NCBI GenBank assembly: GCA_030744755.1
Contig: JASLPY010000021.1
Span: 1 to 64,000, forward strand
Length of the DNA: 64,000 nt
Source of the DNA: Kiritimatiellia bacterium
Lineage (GTDB): Bacteria; Verrucomicrobiota; Kiritimatiellia; UBA8416; JADHWI01
Direction: 5' to 3'
Of this stretch, positions 17,258-26,800 are shown piece after piece (position 1 is the stretch's first letter; every line of letters begins with the position of its first letter). The notes beneath the pieces were generated by a model. That model did no database searches. It was not told the DNA's origin and saw nothing but the letters and a program-made list of their open reading frames with translations. The position numbers and the translations under genes were made by a program.

Positions 17258-18564
17258 TCTGCCTTCTCTTGCGGTCCACGCTTGATCTTCTCAAGCAGCT
17301 CTTTTGCGTCTCCGGTGCCTTCGAAGTCCTTGCCCTGCGAAAGTGCGATGGTGATCTGCTTGAGGGCCTGCTCTTCCAGTCCGCGTGCAAAGAGAGCCGC
17401 GGCAAAATGATACCTTATCTCGGGATCGCGGGGCCGCTTGCGGACCGCGTATCCGAGCATCACGGTCGCCCGGTTGTGGTCGCCGCCGTGGTACGACAGC
17501 CAGCCCAGCGTATCGGCTATGCTCGGTGCGTCGGGAGAAATCTGCCACGCGCGGGCCGCAAGGCGTGTGGCTTCAGTCAGGTCGTTCTTATGCTTGTGAA
17601 TAAGCAGCGCAAGGTTGTTAAGCGCAACTGGATGTGTCGGAGTGATCGACAGAACTTTCCTGTAACTCGCAATGGCTTCATCAACGGCCCCGCTCTTGAG
17701 GTGTAACTGGCCGAGTGCCATGTGTACAGAAGAGGAAGCGGGCTGCATTTCCTCAGCCTTCCTGAAGACGCTCATCGCGAGCTCGTCCTTGCCCGATTGG
17801 ATGTACGCCGTGCCAAGGCCGAGGACAACGTCAATGTCATTCGGCGTCAAGAGTACCAGTTCCTCAAACTGCGTGCGGGCCTCATCCGACGATCCCTCGG
17901 CAAGATATGCCTGGGCAAGCAGCTTGCGGGTCTGGGGTATGTGTCCCGCTTCTGATACCGCCTTCTTCGCATGATCAACTGCCAGTGACGGGAGACCCGT
18001 CTTCAGGAATGCTTCCGCCATGGCAAGGTGCGCGTAGAAGTTGTCGGGGTCCTTCTCGAGAATGGCACCCGATTCTTTACAGGCTTCGTTGAACCTGCCC
18101 TGCATGGTAAGCAGGCTGCTCAGCCTGATCCTTACATTGGTACGCTCGGGATTCCGTTCCAGCAGTTCTCGGCATACAGCCTCAGCCTTGTTGATATCCC
18201 CGGCCTTCACGTGCAGGTCGATCAGCTTAATCAGCTTGTCATCCTGGTCAATATCCTTGGCTCCCACGATATCTGCAAGTGGGCCGGTGATTTCTTCGAC
18301 ACCAGGAACTTCGGAAGCGGGCAGAATTACTTGGTGCTCGGCCACTGGTTCTTCAGCGGCGGGGCGGCCTGGCAAGTCGGTCGATATCTCGCTTGCTTCG
18401 CCCGTTGAGGATCCTACATCAGTGGAGTCCACGGCAGCGGCTTCAGGACGAAACACCTGTGGGTTGTAACGGCCGAAACCTGTATAGAGGAGAATGGCGA
18501 GAACGCCCATTACCAAAATCAGAAAGACGATAATGCCTGCATAACGAAGAAGTGGCCTGAACAT
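17254..18564 (-). CDS. Membrane-anchored TPR protein
   Basis: Protein of 436 residues with one N-terminal transmembrane helix (YAGIIVFLILVMGVLAILLY, about 7-27), an acidic linker and about eight TPR units from residue 110 to 420 (for example LAMAEAFLKTGLPSLAVDHA, MALGQLHLKSGAVDEAIASY). I start it at the ATG at 18564, preceded by CCGGAGGC; the open frame runs further upstream but through a palindromic repeat. TPR proteins of this build often act as scaffolds for envelope or secretion machinery. The specific partner is unknown. It is coupled to the YkgJ-like gene. Confidence 0.8.
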   Translation of the reverse strand: MFRPLLRYAGIIVFLILVMGVLAILLYTGFGRYNPQVFRPEAAAVDSTDVGSSTGEASEISTDLPGRPAAEEPVAEHQVILPASEVPGVEEITGPLADIVGAKDIDQDDKLIKLIDLHVKAGDINKAEAVCRELLERNPERTNVRIRLSSLLTMQGRFNEACKESGAILEKDPDNFYAHLAMAEAFLKTGLPSLAVDHAKKAVSEAGHIPQTRKLLAQAYLAEGSSDEARTQFEELVLLTPNDIDVVLGLGTAYIQSGKDELAMSVFRKAEEMQPASSSVHMALGQLHLKSGAVDEAIASYRKVLSITPTHPVALNNLALLIHKHKNDLTEATRLAARAWQISPDAPSIADTLGWLSYHGGDHNRATVMLGYAVRKRPRDPEIRYHFAAALFARGLEEQALKQITIALSQGKDFEGTGDAKELLEKIKRGPQEKAE

Positions 18565-18660
18565 ATGACAGCCTCCGGATCGGATATAGTGGCTCACGAA
18601 AAACAAAGCGAGCTTGCTGCAACACCATGAACAAGTCAAGCGGCGAAGGTGGGAGAGGGG

Positions 18661-18691
18661 ATACTCCCGATTGGAATCGGGAGCTACGGGG
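18661..18691. repeat. Single REP-like palindrome
   Basis: One unit with the stem CTCCCGATT/AATCGGGAG followed by CTAC, as at 14823 and 50700. It lies between the TPR gene and the end of the DUF1015 gene. Confidence 0.65.
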
Positions 18692-18725
18692 AGTTGAAAG
18701 GGATGAAGGCCGGTCTCTGATCTTC

Positions 18726-19967
18726 CTACAGCGTGTGAATCAGCAGGCCTGACCTCAGCTTGGGTTCGAACCACGTGCTCTTGGGAGGCATGATTTCTCC
18801 AGCATCGGCAATGGCCATCATCTGTTCAACCGTTACAGGATACATGGAGAAGGCGACTGCACCCTTGCCGCTGTCTACCAGGTTGGCAAGCTCTTCGGTA
18901 CCGCGAATGCCGCCGACGAAACTTATCCTGTCCGACGTGCGCGGATCATCTATGTCAAGAATGGGTTTCAGCAGGTTGTCCTGCAGGTAGCTTACATCAA
19001 GCGAATCCACCGGACCCGCACCATCGGGAATGGTCCAGCGCAGACCGTACCACTTCTCAGCCATGTACATGCATGCGTGACAAGGCGACCCAGGGCAGGG
19101 CGAAACCATTTCGGTTACCGAGAACTTCTCGCGGATGGACACCAGTAATTCGGCTTCCGTTTTACCGTTGAGATCCGTAACGCACCGGTTGTAGGGCATA
19201 ATCTGCAGCTGGCTGGAAGGAAAAAGAACAGTCAGAAACCACTCGTACTCCCCGCTGTCCGTGCCGTCATCATCCTGCCGTCGCTCCAACGCGACGCGTA
19301 CAGCCGCGGCCGAACGATGATGCCCATCGGCTATAAATGCCACCGGTACACTCTCGAATGCCCGCATAAGGTCATGACCTTCGGGTGCGCGCCATATGGT
19401 ATGAGTGACCCCATCGTCCGCGACTATGTCGAACATCGGCTCACCGGATTCAACTTCGGCGACCAGCCTATCCACTTCCGCAACATCGCGGTACGCCAGG
19501 AACACCGGCCCGGTGTTTGCGTTGAGCGTATTGATGTGGCGCGTACGGTCGTCCTCTTTGTCGGCGCGGGTTCTCTCGTGCTTCAGAATCAAGTTGTCCA
19601 AGCAGTCGTTCACGTGACAACAGGCAACGATCCCACTTTGCACGTGGCCACCCATTTTCTGACGGTAAACGTAGAGGCAAGGAGTTTCTTCCCTGACCAG
19701 AACTCCCTGGTGTTGGAATTGCCGAAAATTCTCCGCCGACTTGGAATAGGCTTCGTCGCAGTGGGGGTCAAGACCTTCCGGAAGGTCCACTTCAGGGCGT
19801 ACGATTCTAAGGAAGCTCCAGGGGTTACCGCTGGCCAGTTTGCGGGCCTCGTCCGAATCCACCGTATCATACGGCACCGAGGCCACAAGTCGGACAATGT
19901 CTTCTCTTGGTCGCAACGCTTTGAACGGCTTTATTCGCACCGGATTCTCCCATGAATGAGACGGCAT
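18726..19967 (-). CDS. DUF1015 family protein
   Basis: Cytoplasmic protein of 413 residues matching the DUF1015 family: the N-terminal IKPFKALRPREDIVRLVAS, VPYDTV, and the central DGHHRSAAA with YEWFLTVLFPS are family hallmarks. The family is widespread and has no settled function; it is often found near serine or amino-acid metabolism genes. It is transcribed in the same direction as the downstream TPR and YkgJ genes, but a 160-base gap with a palindrome separates them. Confidence 0.82.
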   Translation of the reverse strand: MPSHSWENPVRIKPFKALRPREDIVRLVASVPYDTVDSDEARKLASGNPWSFLRIVRPEVDLPEGLDPHCDEAYSKSAENFRQFQHQGVLVREETPCLYVYRQKMGGHVQSGIVACCHVNDCLDNLILKHERTRADKEDDRTRHINTLNANTGPVFLAYRDVAEVDRLVAEVESGEPMFDIVADDGVTHTIWRAPEGHDLMRAFESVPVAFIADGHHRSAAAVRVALERRQDDDGTDSGEYEWFLTVLFPSSQLQIMPYNRCVTDLNGKTEAELLVSIREKFSVTEMVSPCPGSPCHACMYMAEKWYGLRWTIPDGAGPVDSLDVSYLQDNLLKPILDIDDPRTSDRISFVGGIRGTEELANLVDSGKGAVAFSMYPVTVEQMMAIADAGEIMPPKSTWFEPKLRSGLLIHTL

Positions 19968-20003
19968 TCAACACCAATGGTGTCACCGGGGCAAGTATCA
20001 AAA

Positions 20004-20030
20004 GGAGTTTCCGCGTTGCGCGGAAACTCC
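20004..20030. repeat. Perfect 12-bp hairpin between divergent genes
   Basis: GGAGTTTCCGCG (20004-20015) pairs with CGCGGAAACTCC (20019-20030) around a 3-base loop. On the minus strand it is followed by TTTT, but no minus-strand gene ends here, so a terminator role is not evident. It may be an operator or an extragenic repeat. Confidence 0.5.
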
Positions 20031-20177
20031 CATGGCTGATGGCTGATGGTTTATGGGGAGGCGTGGGTAATGTTTGCCGTTGAGTTCTCTACAAAGGAAA
20101 ACCGTTTACACTCACTCATGCCATCGCTATGGTCTGGATTGATCGAGACAAACATCCCATGGAGGTCTGTACAAACA

Positions 20178-21071
20178 ATGGCCGCTGAGCACCACTGCAC
20201 GAAAAAGGATCTTCTGAACCTGCGTCCGAGACACGACTCAATCGTCTGCATCGATTCCGACGGCTGTGTTTTTGACACGATGGAACTCAAGCAGAAGGTC
20301 TGTTTCCACCCGCAGATAATATCGCACTGGCACCTTGAGCCCATCGCCCGGTACGTTCGGGAGACCGCGGAGTTCGTGAACCTGTATTCAAAGGGCCGCG
20401 GCCGAAACCGCTTTCTGTGCCTGGTTGACACGTTTGATCTCTTGCGGAACCGCCCCGAAGTCGTGGCCTCCGGGGTTCAGGTTCCTGAATTCAGGCGGCT
20501 GCGCCAATGGATGGCTTCCGGCAAGGTGCTTGGAAATCCGGCACTCCGGAAAGAAGTTGAGAAATCCGGGGATCCTGAATCTGCAGACCTCTTGGAATGG
20601 AGCCTGGCGGTAAACGAACGCGTGGCTGCTGACGCGAAAGATGTCCCCTGTTTCAAATGGGTCAGGGAAAGCCTGGAGAAGATGCAAAGCCACTCGGACC
20701 TGATAGTGGTGTCCCAGACTCCCGTTGAAGCTCTCGCGCGTGAATGGCGGGAAAACGATCTGGATGGTTACGTGTCCTTGATCGGCGGCCAGGAACTGGG
20801 AACCAAAACCGAGCAGATTTCCATGGCCACGGAGGGGCGCTACTCCCCCGAGCAGATTCTCATGCTGGGAGACGCACCGGGTGACCGGAAGGCGGCAAAG
20901 GATAACGGCGCACTTTTCTATGCAATCAATCCTGCCCATGAAGAGAAGTCCTGGGAATGTTTCTACTCAGACGCGTACGACATGTTTCTTGCCGGTGAAT
21001 ACAGGGGAGAATATGAGCAACGCATAATAGAGGAGTTCGAGGCTCTTCTTCCTGAAAACCCGCCGTGGTGA
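20178..21071 (+). CDS. HAD-superfamily hydrolase
   Basis: Protein of about 297 residues with the haloacid dehalogenase fold. Motif I is DSDGCVFDTM near the N-terminus, containing the nucleophilic Asp; motif II is VVSQTP; the C-terminal motif is LGDAPGDRKAAKD. A long cap domain of about 130 residues lies between motifs I and II. The substrate is unknown. I prefer the ATG at 20178 (GGAGG about 12 bases upstream), because the 44 extra residues available from 20046 precede the fold and look non-conserved. It is divergent from the DUF1015 gene and converges on the subtilase gene. Confidence 0.72.
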   Translation: MAAEHHCTKKDLLNLRPRHDSIVCIDSDGCVFDTMELKQKVCFHPQIISHWHLEPIARYVRETAEFVNLYSKGRGRNRFLCLVDTFDLLRNRPEVVASGVQVPEFRRLRQWMASGKVLGNPALRKEVEKSGDPESADLLEWSLAVNERVAADAKDVPCFKWVRESLEKMQSHSDLIVVSQTPVEALAREWRENDLDGYVSLIGGQELGTKTEQISMATEGRYSPEQILMLGDAPGDRKAAKDNGALFYAINPAHEEKSWECFYSDAYDMFLAGEYRGEYEQRIIEEFEALLPENPPW

Positions 21072-21117
21072 GAGGCCGTCCTTCGGCGTCCGGAGTCGAT
21101 CTGGGCCGCAGGTTTTA

Positions 21118-22698
21118 CTACTGGGCCGTGATTGATGTCTGGAGTGAATTGTTCTCCGGGTGGCTATCGGTAGCGCCGTTTATCTCCACGTCGCACGAGA
21201 TGCTGACGTTGCCGTAACTTTGCAGGTTTGCCTCGTTCAGTTCAAACTCACGGCTTACGGTCTGTCCGACACCTACTCCGTAGAAACTCACCGTCCAGGT
21301 TACGCCGTCCACGTTGACTTTCATGTCCACATCGGCGATTTCTTCGGTTCCACGGTTCTGAATATACAGAACCAACGTAGGTGCCGTGGCATCAGGGTCA
21401 AGATAAGGATCGCCTATGGCCGCGTCGTATATACCAGGTACGTCACGGTTCTCGACGCGTTCCATGTTCAGGACTCCATTGCCGTATTCGTCGTCTGGAC
21501 CGGGAGCCCCGCGGTCGTCGGCGTTTGCCACAAGAATCTCCACCGCTTCATCGGTGGTCAGTGAACTGTCTTGTGAAAGCACAGAGGCAATCGCGCCACT
21601 TACGTATGGCGCCGAGGCTGATGTCCCCGTGAAATCTGCTGTCCCGCCGTCCGGTGTCGCCGCCTCTACGGCGACACCCGGTGCCACGAGATCAACTTCA
21701 TCTCCGCGGTTCGAGAAGTAAACGTGCTGCCCTGTTCCATCAATCGCTCCCACCGCCACGACACTGTCATAAGCGGCAGGATACACGACTCCTTCAACCG
21801 CATCATTGCCCGCTGACGCCACGATTACCGCGCCGTTTTCGGCTGCATATGCAACGGCTTCCGCAAGAATGGAGCTGTCCCCGTATGTCCCGAGACTCAG
21901 GTTCAGAACCTTTCCCCCGGCGTCCACTATATCGACGATAGTGGATGCCAATGTGAACGTATCACCCGTACTGCCGTCTTTCATTACTTCCACGCCCAGC
22001 AGATTAGCTCCCGGGGCAATGCCCTGAACGTTCTCTCCTTTGCCGGTGATCAGTGACGCAACCGCAGTTCCATGACTGCCCGCCCCGGAATCCAGAACGG
22101 CTACATTGATGCCCTTTCCCCATGATCCGTTATCTTCAGGAACACCAAGCCATGCCAGTGCCTTGTCGCCAAAGGCAACGTACTCGCCCTCGGGCGCCCT
22201 GGGATCTTTCCCTGCAACAGGTTCAGGTTTCCTGACGAAGTAGTTCGGTGACCGGCTGACCGGTTCCGGGCTTTCTGCCAGTACAGCCGCGAGTTCAGCC
22301 TCCGACGCTGTCCTGATTCTCACGGAGTTTCCGAAGTCGATCACGCCCAGGATCTCTATGCCCCTCGCCCTGGCGAGGGCGATGAACGCATCGCGGTCGG
22401 CCTTGCTGTAGAAACTGAAGACATGTTCTCCGGGGATGACATCGCGTTCCCCGTTGGGCGGGATCTCACGGTCACGCCCCTCGGGAGCCTCGGCGCCGTC
22501 CGGTGTTTCTGTGGTTCGGGCGGCAGTGGTCTGCGACACGTCTCTCCCCGAGACCTCCAGAGGTGCGTGTCCGGAGTAAGTTCCCTGGCTGATCCGGGGT
22601 GGGGCAGGGGGAATGACAGTGCCCTTATAAAGGAAAACGAGAAACCCTGTGACGCCGGCGATGAGAAGCACCACGCAGAATATGAGTGTATTCCTCAT
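21118..22698 (-). CDS. Exported subtilisin-family (S8) peptidase with a CARDB-like domain
   Basis: Predicted secreted or membrane-tethered serine peptidase of 526 residues. An N-terminal hydrophobic segment (4-23) acts as signal or anchor. A proline-rich and inhibitor-I9-like region (90-155) precedes the S8 domain with Asp203 (VAVLDSG), His209 (SHGTAVAS), oxyanion Asn299 (SAGND) and Ser360 (GTSASAP). Only five residues separate Asp203 from His209, whereas subtilases normally have some thirty. The C-terminal ~100 residues resemble a CARDB/Ig-like domain (LVLYIQNRGTEEIADVDMKV). All triad residues are present, so activity is plausible, but the missing loop is odd. Confidence 0.82.
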   Translation of the reverse strand: MRNTLIFCVVLLIAGVTGFLVFLYKGTVIPPAPPRISQGTYSGHAPLEVSGRDVSQTTAARTTETPDGAEAPEGRDREIPPNGERDVIPGEHVFSFYSKADRDAFIALARARGIEILGVIDFGNSVRIRTASEAELAAVLAESPEPVSRSPNYFVRKPEPVAGKDPRAPEGEYVAFGDKALAWLGVPEDNGSWGKGINVAVLDSGAGSHGTAVASLITGKGENVQGIAPGANLLGVEVMKDGSTGDTFTLASTIVDIVDAGGKVLNLSLGTYGDSSILAEAVAYAAENGAVIVASAGNDAVEGVVYPAAYDSVVAVGAIDGTGQHVYFSNRGDEVDLVAPGVAVEAATPDGGTADFTGTSASAPYVSGAIASVLSQDSSLTTDEAVEILVANADDRGAPGPDDEYGNGVLNMERVENRDVPGIYDAAIGDPYLDPDATAPTLVLYIQNRGTEEIADVDMKVNVDGVTWTVSFYGVGVGQTVSREFELNEANLQSYGNVSISCDVEINGATDSHPENNSLQTSITAQ

Positions 22699-22862
22699 AA
22701 TACGATCCTCAACCAGAATGGAGCTTACTTAACCCCACATACCTTGCGGCATTGCCTGCAAATGCTGTCTCGTCCTCGCCATGTTTGTAGTTAAGCCCGT
22801 AAGGGCTGTTCTCCGAGACTACGCTAATAACGTTTTAAGTAAGTGCCAACTATCTCCGGGTG

Positions 22863-23621
22863 TCAGAATCCTATTCCCATGTCCAGGAACTCGGTCTTCA
22901 CGCCGAACTTCTTTCTGAGTATTCCGCCGAGGGCTCTGACGCCGAAGGTTTCCGTTGCATAGTGCCCTGCAAAGACGCCGTTGAGTCCATATTCCTCGGC
23001 CAGGTTCCTGGCTGCAAGGTTAGGTTCTCCCGAGACGTACACATCAATGCCTTCAAGTGCGGCGCCTTCTATGTCACCCGCTGCGCCCCCCGACACGATC
23101 GCTACAGACCGTATGGTCTTCTTTCCAAAGTCCATGGTCTGTATCTCATTGCCGGCGACTTTTCTGACGAGCTTCTTGAATGAGTCGTAGCGCATTGGTT
23201 TGGGCAATTCACCGGCATAACCTATAAGCGCCCCCCGGTGCTCCCCGAATCCGCGACGCTTGACCAATCCCAGTTTCTTGAAGATGAGGGCGTTATTACC
23301 GTATCGGGGATGAGCGTCCAGCGGCAGGTGACAGGCGTAAAGCGCCATATCATTCTGCAGCAAGCACCGAACGCGATTGTAATTCATGCCGGTCAGGTAC
23401 TTCAGCGAATCCCCCCAGCTCATGCCGTGATGACACACGAGGAGGTCTGCCCCCGAGTCGGCGGCCCTTTCGAAAAAGGGAATGGAGGCGTCCACACCGC
23501 AGCAGACTTTCTTCACTTCTTCTGAGCTTCCAACCTGAAGCCCGTTGTTCGAGGAGTCCTCGAACTTGTCGATGCGGAGCTCCTTGTCGAGATACGATAC
23601 GATTGCAGATAGCTTTGCCAT
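22863..23621 (-). CDS. Nif3-like dinuclear metal-centre protein
   Basis: Protein of 252 residues of the Nif3/YbgI family, which forms toroidal hexamers with two metals per subunit. Metal ligands are visible in LVCHHGMSWG (residues about 66-75), HLPLDAHP and near the C-terminus AGHYATE. It is the short form without the central PII-like insertion. The ATG at 23621 follows TTGCAGGAG; upstream extension has no such site. Family members are proposed GTP cyclohydrolase I-like or metal chaperone proteins, but a firm role is lacking. It lies downstream of the giant amylase gene, with a palindrome pair between them. Confidence 0.88.
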   Translation of the reverse strand: MAKLSAIVSYLDKELRIDKFEDSSNNGLQVGSSEEVKKVCCGVDASIPFFERAADSGADLLVCHHGMSWGDSLKYLTGMNYNRVRCLLQNDMALYACHLPLDAHPRYGNNALIFKKLGLVKRRGFGEHRGALIGYAGELPKPMRYDSFKKLVRKVAGNEIQTMDFGKKTIRSVAIVSGGAAGDIEGAALEGIDVYVSGEPNLAARNLAEEYGLNGVFAGHYATETFGVRALGGILRKKFGVKTEFLDMGIGF

Positions 23622-23706
23622 GTTGTTTCTCCTGCAATAAGTCTGACAGGTGGTGGAGGGGATTGCAATCCTATGGTTCGCGGTTCGGGGCAAGTGTTCG
23701 CATCCC

Positions 23707-23791
23707 GTAGCTGGATTCGTGAGAATCCAGATCTTCTTGCCGGATCGCCACGTTGTTGGTGGCTCTTCTGAATCCTCAGGGATTCAGCTAC
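23707..23791. repeat. Inverted pair of REP-like palindromes (variant stem)
   Basis: GTAG plus the perfect stem CTGGATTC/GAATCCAG (23707-23730) faces the stem CTGAATC/GATTCAG plus CTAC (23768-23791). The GTAG foot and the inverted layout match the other units in this window, but the stem sequences differ, keeping pairing. Confidence 0.65.
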
Positions 23792-23829
23792 AGGGGGAGT
23801 CCCGGCTGCGGGTGAGCTTTCCCTCATGT

Positions 23830-26800
23830 TCATGGCCTGGCCTTTACTCGGTAGAGCAGGTTGCTCTGGTTGGCTCCGGGGTCATTTATCTCTGACGACT
23901 TCCCTGTTTGGAATGTTCCCAGCTCCTGCCAGTAGGCGGGTGACGTGGAGATATCGTCTGTGACTTCAACCTTGTAGTCCCTGTCGGACTTGCCTGGCCA
24001 GGTTATCGTGACATCACCGTTATCCATCTGGATGGTGTCGACATACAGCACGTCGTTGGGATCGTTCGCCGATGTGCCGGCGGCCAGCTCTTCGGCGTTG
24101 GTTGCGCCATCACCGTCCTTGTCCCCGTCGGCCCCGTTGATTCCCGTGGCATCATTGGGGTCCAGGCCGTTGGCGACCTCGTAATCGTCGGGCAGCCCAT
24201 CGTTGTCGTCATCCCAGTCGGAACTGTCGGGATCGCCGTCGGCATCAGCATCCGGGTATGCCGGCCCGACTGCAACGTCCACGAGTTTCAGGTACTGGGC
24301 CTGGCCTCCGTTCGTCGCGCTCTGGTTTAGCCAGACAGTGATGCCATTGCTGATGAGATCACTCCCGTTGGTGTCAGCGCCCCAGACGTAATCGGTTGGG
24401 TTTGTGGAGAGCAGGTTAACAAGGTTGTACTGCTTGCCGGTTTCAATCCCAAACCAGTTTGAACCGTTGTAATCTGCATCCAGATCGAACGTAACCAGTA
24501 CATCTTCACCGTTGCCGCCGGGGTTTGAATCAGCCCAGTAGTTGTTGTTCACAAACGCAAAGACAACGTCTTGTGTCGAGGCACTCACACCCGGCTGTTC
24601 GTATTTCGCCACGGCAAAAACGGCAGGGCTGTAACCCCCTCCGGTCAGCGAAAGGAAATACAGTCCCTGGCTCCGGAGGGCAGGGGATGACTTGCGCGCC
24701 GCGTTCACGCGCCCGTACAGATTCTGAAGCCCCCAATCCCGATTGTTCCATATGTTGAGCATATGGTTGTAACGTTTGAAGTGGGGAATGGACTTGCCGA
24801 AGTTCGTCTCGTAGCGCGCGAAGTTGTGGTCGTCATTGGGTATCCAGGCGTCGATATTATGATCGTTCTGTGCACCGGCTTCCTGTCCATAGAACATCAT
24901 TGGCACACCGTCAATTGCGGCCAATTCGCAGTAAGCGTAGAACACACGGTACGGGTCGTGCGCCGGATAGATCTCGTCGTGGCTCGTCAGGTTCAGCAGG
25001 ATTGGCGACAGGTCGTAAGCCTGCCTCCTTTGATCCAGGGCCTCCCGTGTGGGATTAGTGTAAGGCGCCGCATTGTCGCGGTCGAAGTAGTTGAAGAACT
25101 GGTCACGCCAGTAGAAAACCAGGTTCTCATTCAATATGTCGAAATGCCTGCTGGAACGATAGCCCACTCCGTGACGCTTGCTGCCACCCACCTCGCGGTT
25201 GCCGTCCAGAGACTCAGCCATGAAGATGAAATCCCATTTCACGCTTCGCGTCCTGTTGATGCAGTACTCCCAGAACTGCGAGGGCAGTCCCTGTGCGAAA
25301 TCGCATCGCAACCCGTCAATTCCTTTGTTCGACTCGTCTTTTGGAGTGCCCAACGGATGCCCGGTTTTTTCCAGCCAGTATCGCGGGTAAGCCGCAAAAT
25401 ACTCCCAGATTTCCCGCGTGTATTGATCGTGTCCGTCGAAGCGATCTTCTTCCAGCAGGAACCGGTTGTACCATGGGCTTGCCCACGCGTTGTTCGTGTC
25501 TGCCACGGGTCCCTGGACCAGTGCGTCATAGGTGCCGAAGAAGAAGTCAGCCGCGTCAGGCCATTTCCCGAAGTCAACGCGGTCAGGCGCGGTCGCAACG
25601 TCCTTGTCAAGGCCCTCGTAACGCGAGGCATGCTTACCGTACTCGTTGCGCTTGGAATACCATTGCGGCCGTACCTCTCGAATCAGCTTGTTGGGATCGT
25701 TAGTGATGCCCATCTCGACACCCTTGATGCCGATCTGGCAATCCCAGGCACTGTGGTTGAAGGTACCGTCCAGCATGACACCCACTCCCACTCCATCCAT
25801 TCTCTGGACGAAATTCGTGAATTCCATCATTGCCTGTTCGTCCGTGGATGGGTCGCCATGCACCGAATTCACCTTCCAGTAGTTCTGTACGGCGTAAGGA
25901 CTGCCCGGCTGGTATGCCTCATCTGTGTCGGGATCGATTTCCCGTCCTTCGCCGCCGATCGGGTGTATCGGCTGCAGCCAGATCATGTTGACTCCCAGCG
26001 ACGTGAAGTGGTTCGTATTGACGAAATCATCATGGTTCGTGTTGGAAAGGTACATATCCCGGAACGTGCTGCGCCCGGGGAAGGTATCGTCACTTGCCTC
26101 TGCAACCAGCGGGTTAAGTTCGTACATGCACACATCCAGGGCCTTCGTCGGTGATACGACAACCGAGCAGTCGCGTCGCAAACCATTGTCCGTGTAGTAC
26201 TCATAGTCACCGCCATTGACGCGGTACCGTGCGTTGATTCGGTATGCTCCGCATTTCCTTACGGTGATGGTGCAGGAAAACTGGCCACTACCGATGCTTG
26301 TCATCGAGTACGCACGGTAGTAGGTGTCACCGCCTGTTGTCACGGTCGAGGGATCTTCTTCGATGACGGCAAAGTCGCGCCGGTTGATATTGGAGAAGAT
26401 TTCAACTTCGCTTACGGTTTCGCTTCCCGCATTGGGTTGCAGGATGACGGTGATCTCTTGCGTTTCGCCGGCCAGTTCATTGATCATGAACCGGCGCAGT
26501 CCGTAGTTGGCATCGTTAGTATCGGCACCGACAACGGTCCACATCTCGGGCTTGCCCATGTCGAACGTGCCGTCAAGGTCCTCGTCACGCACCGAGGCGA
26601 TGGGCACGCGCAGGAGTTCCATGATGTCGACGTTTCCATCGCTGTTCCACGTATATGGTCCCTGGCTGAAAAGTGTGCCGGTGTCCCACGTTTCGTGAGC
26701 GACGGCCGCGATATACACGGCGCTCGGAACTGTGCCGAATGCATCGACAAGGTTGATCTCCCCCTCAAGTACGCCACTCGGATCATCTGCCGAGTCACCG

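Noticed and set aside
24763-26154. 463-codon plus-strand open frame
   Set aside because: It is antisense to the second GH13 domain of the giant amylase, which has clear catalytic motifs; the frame shows no family resemblance.
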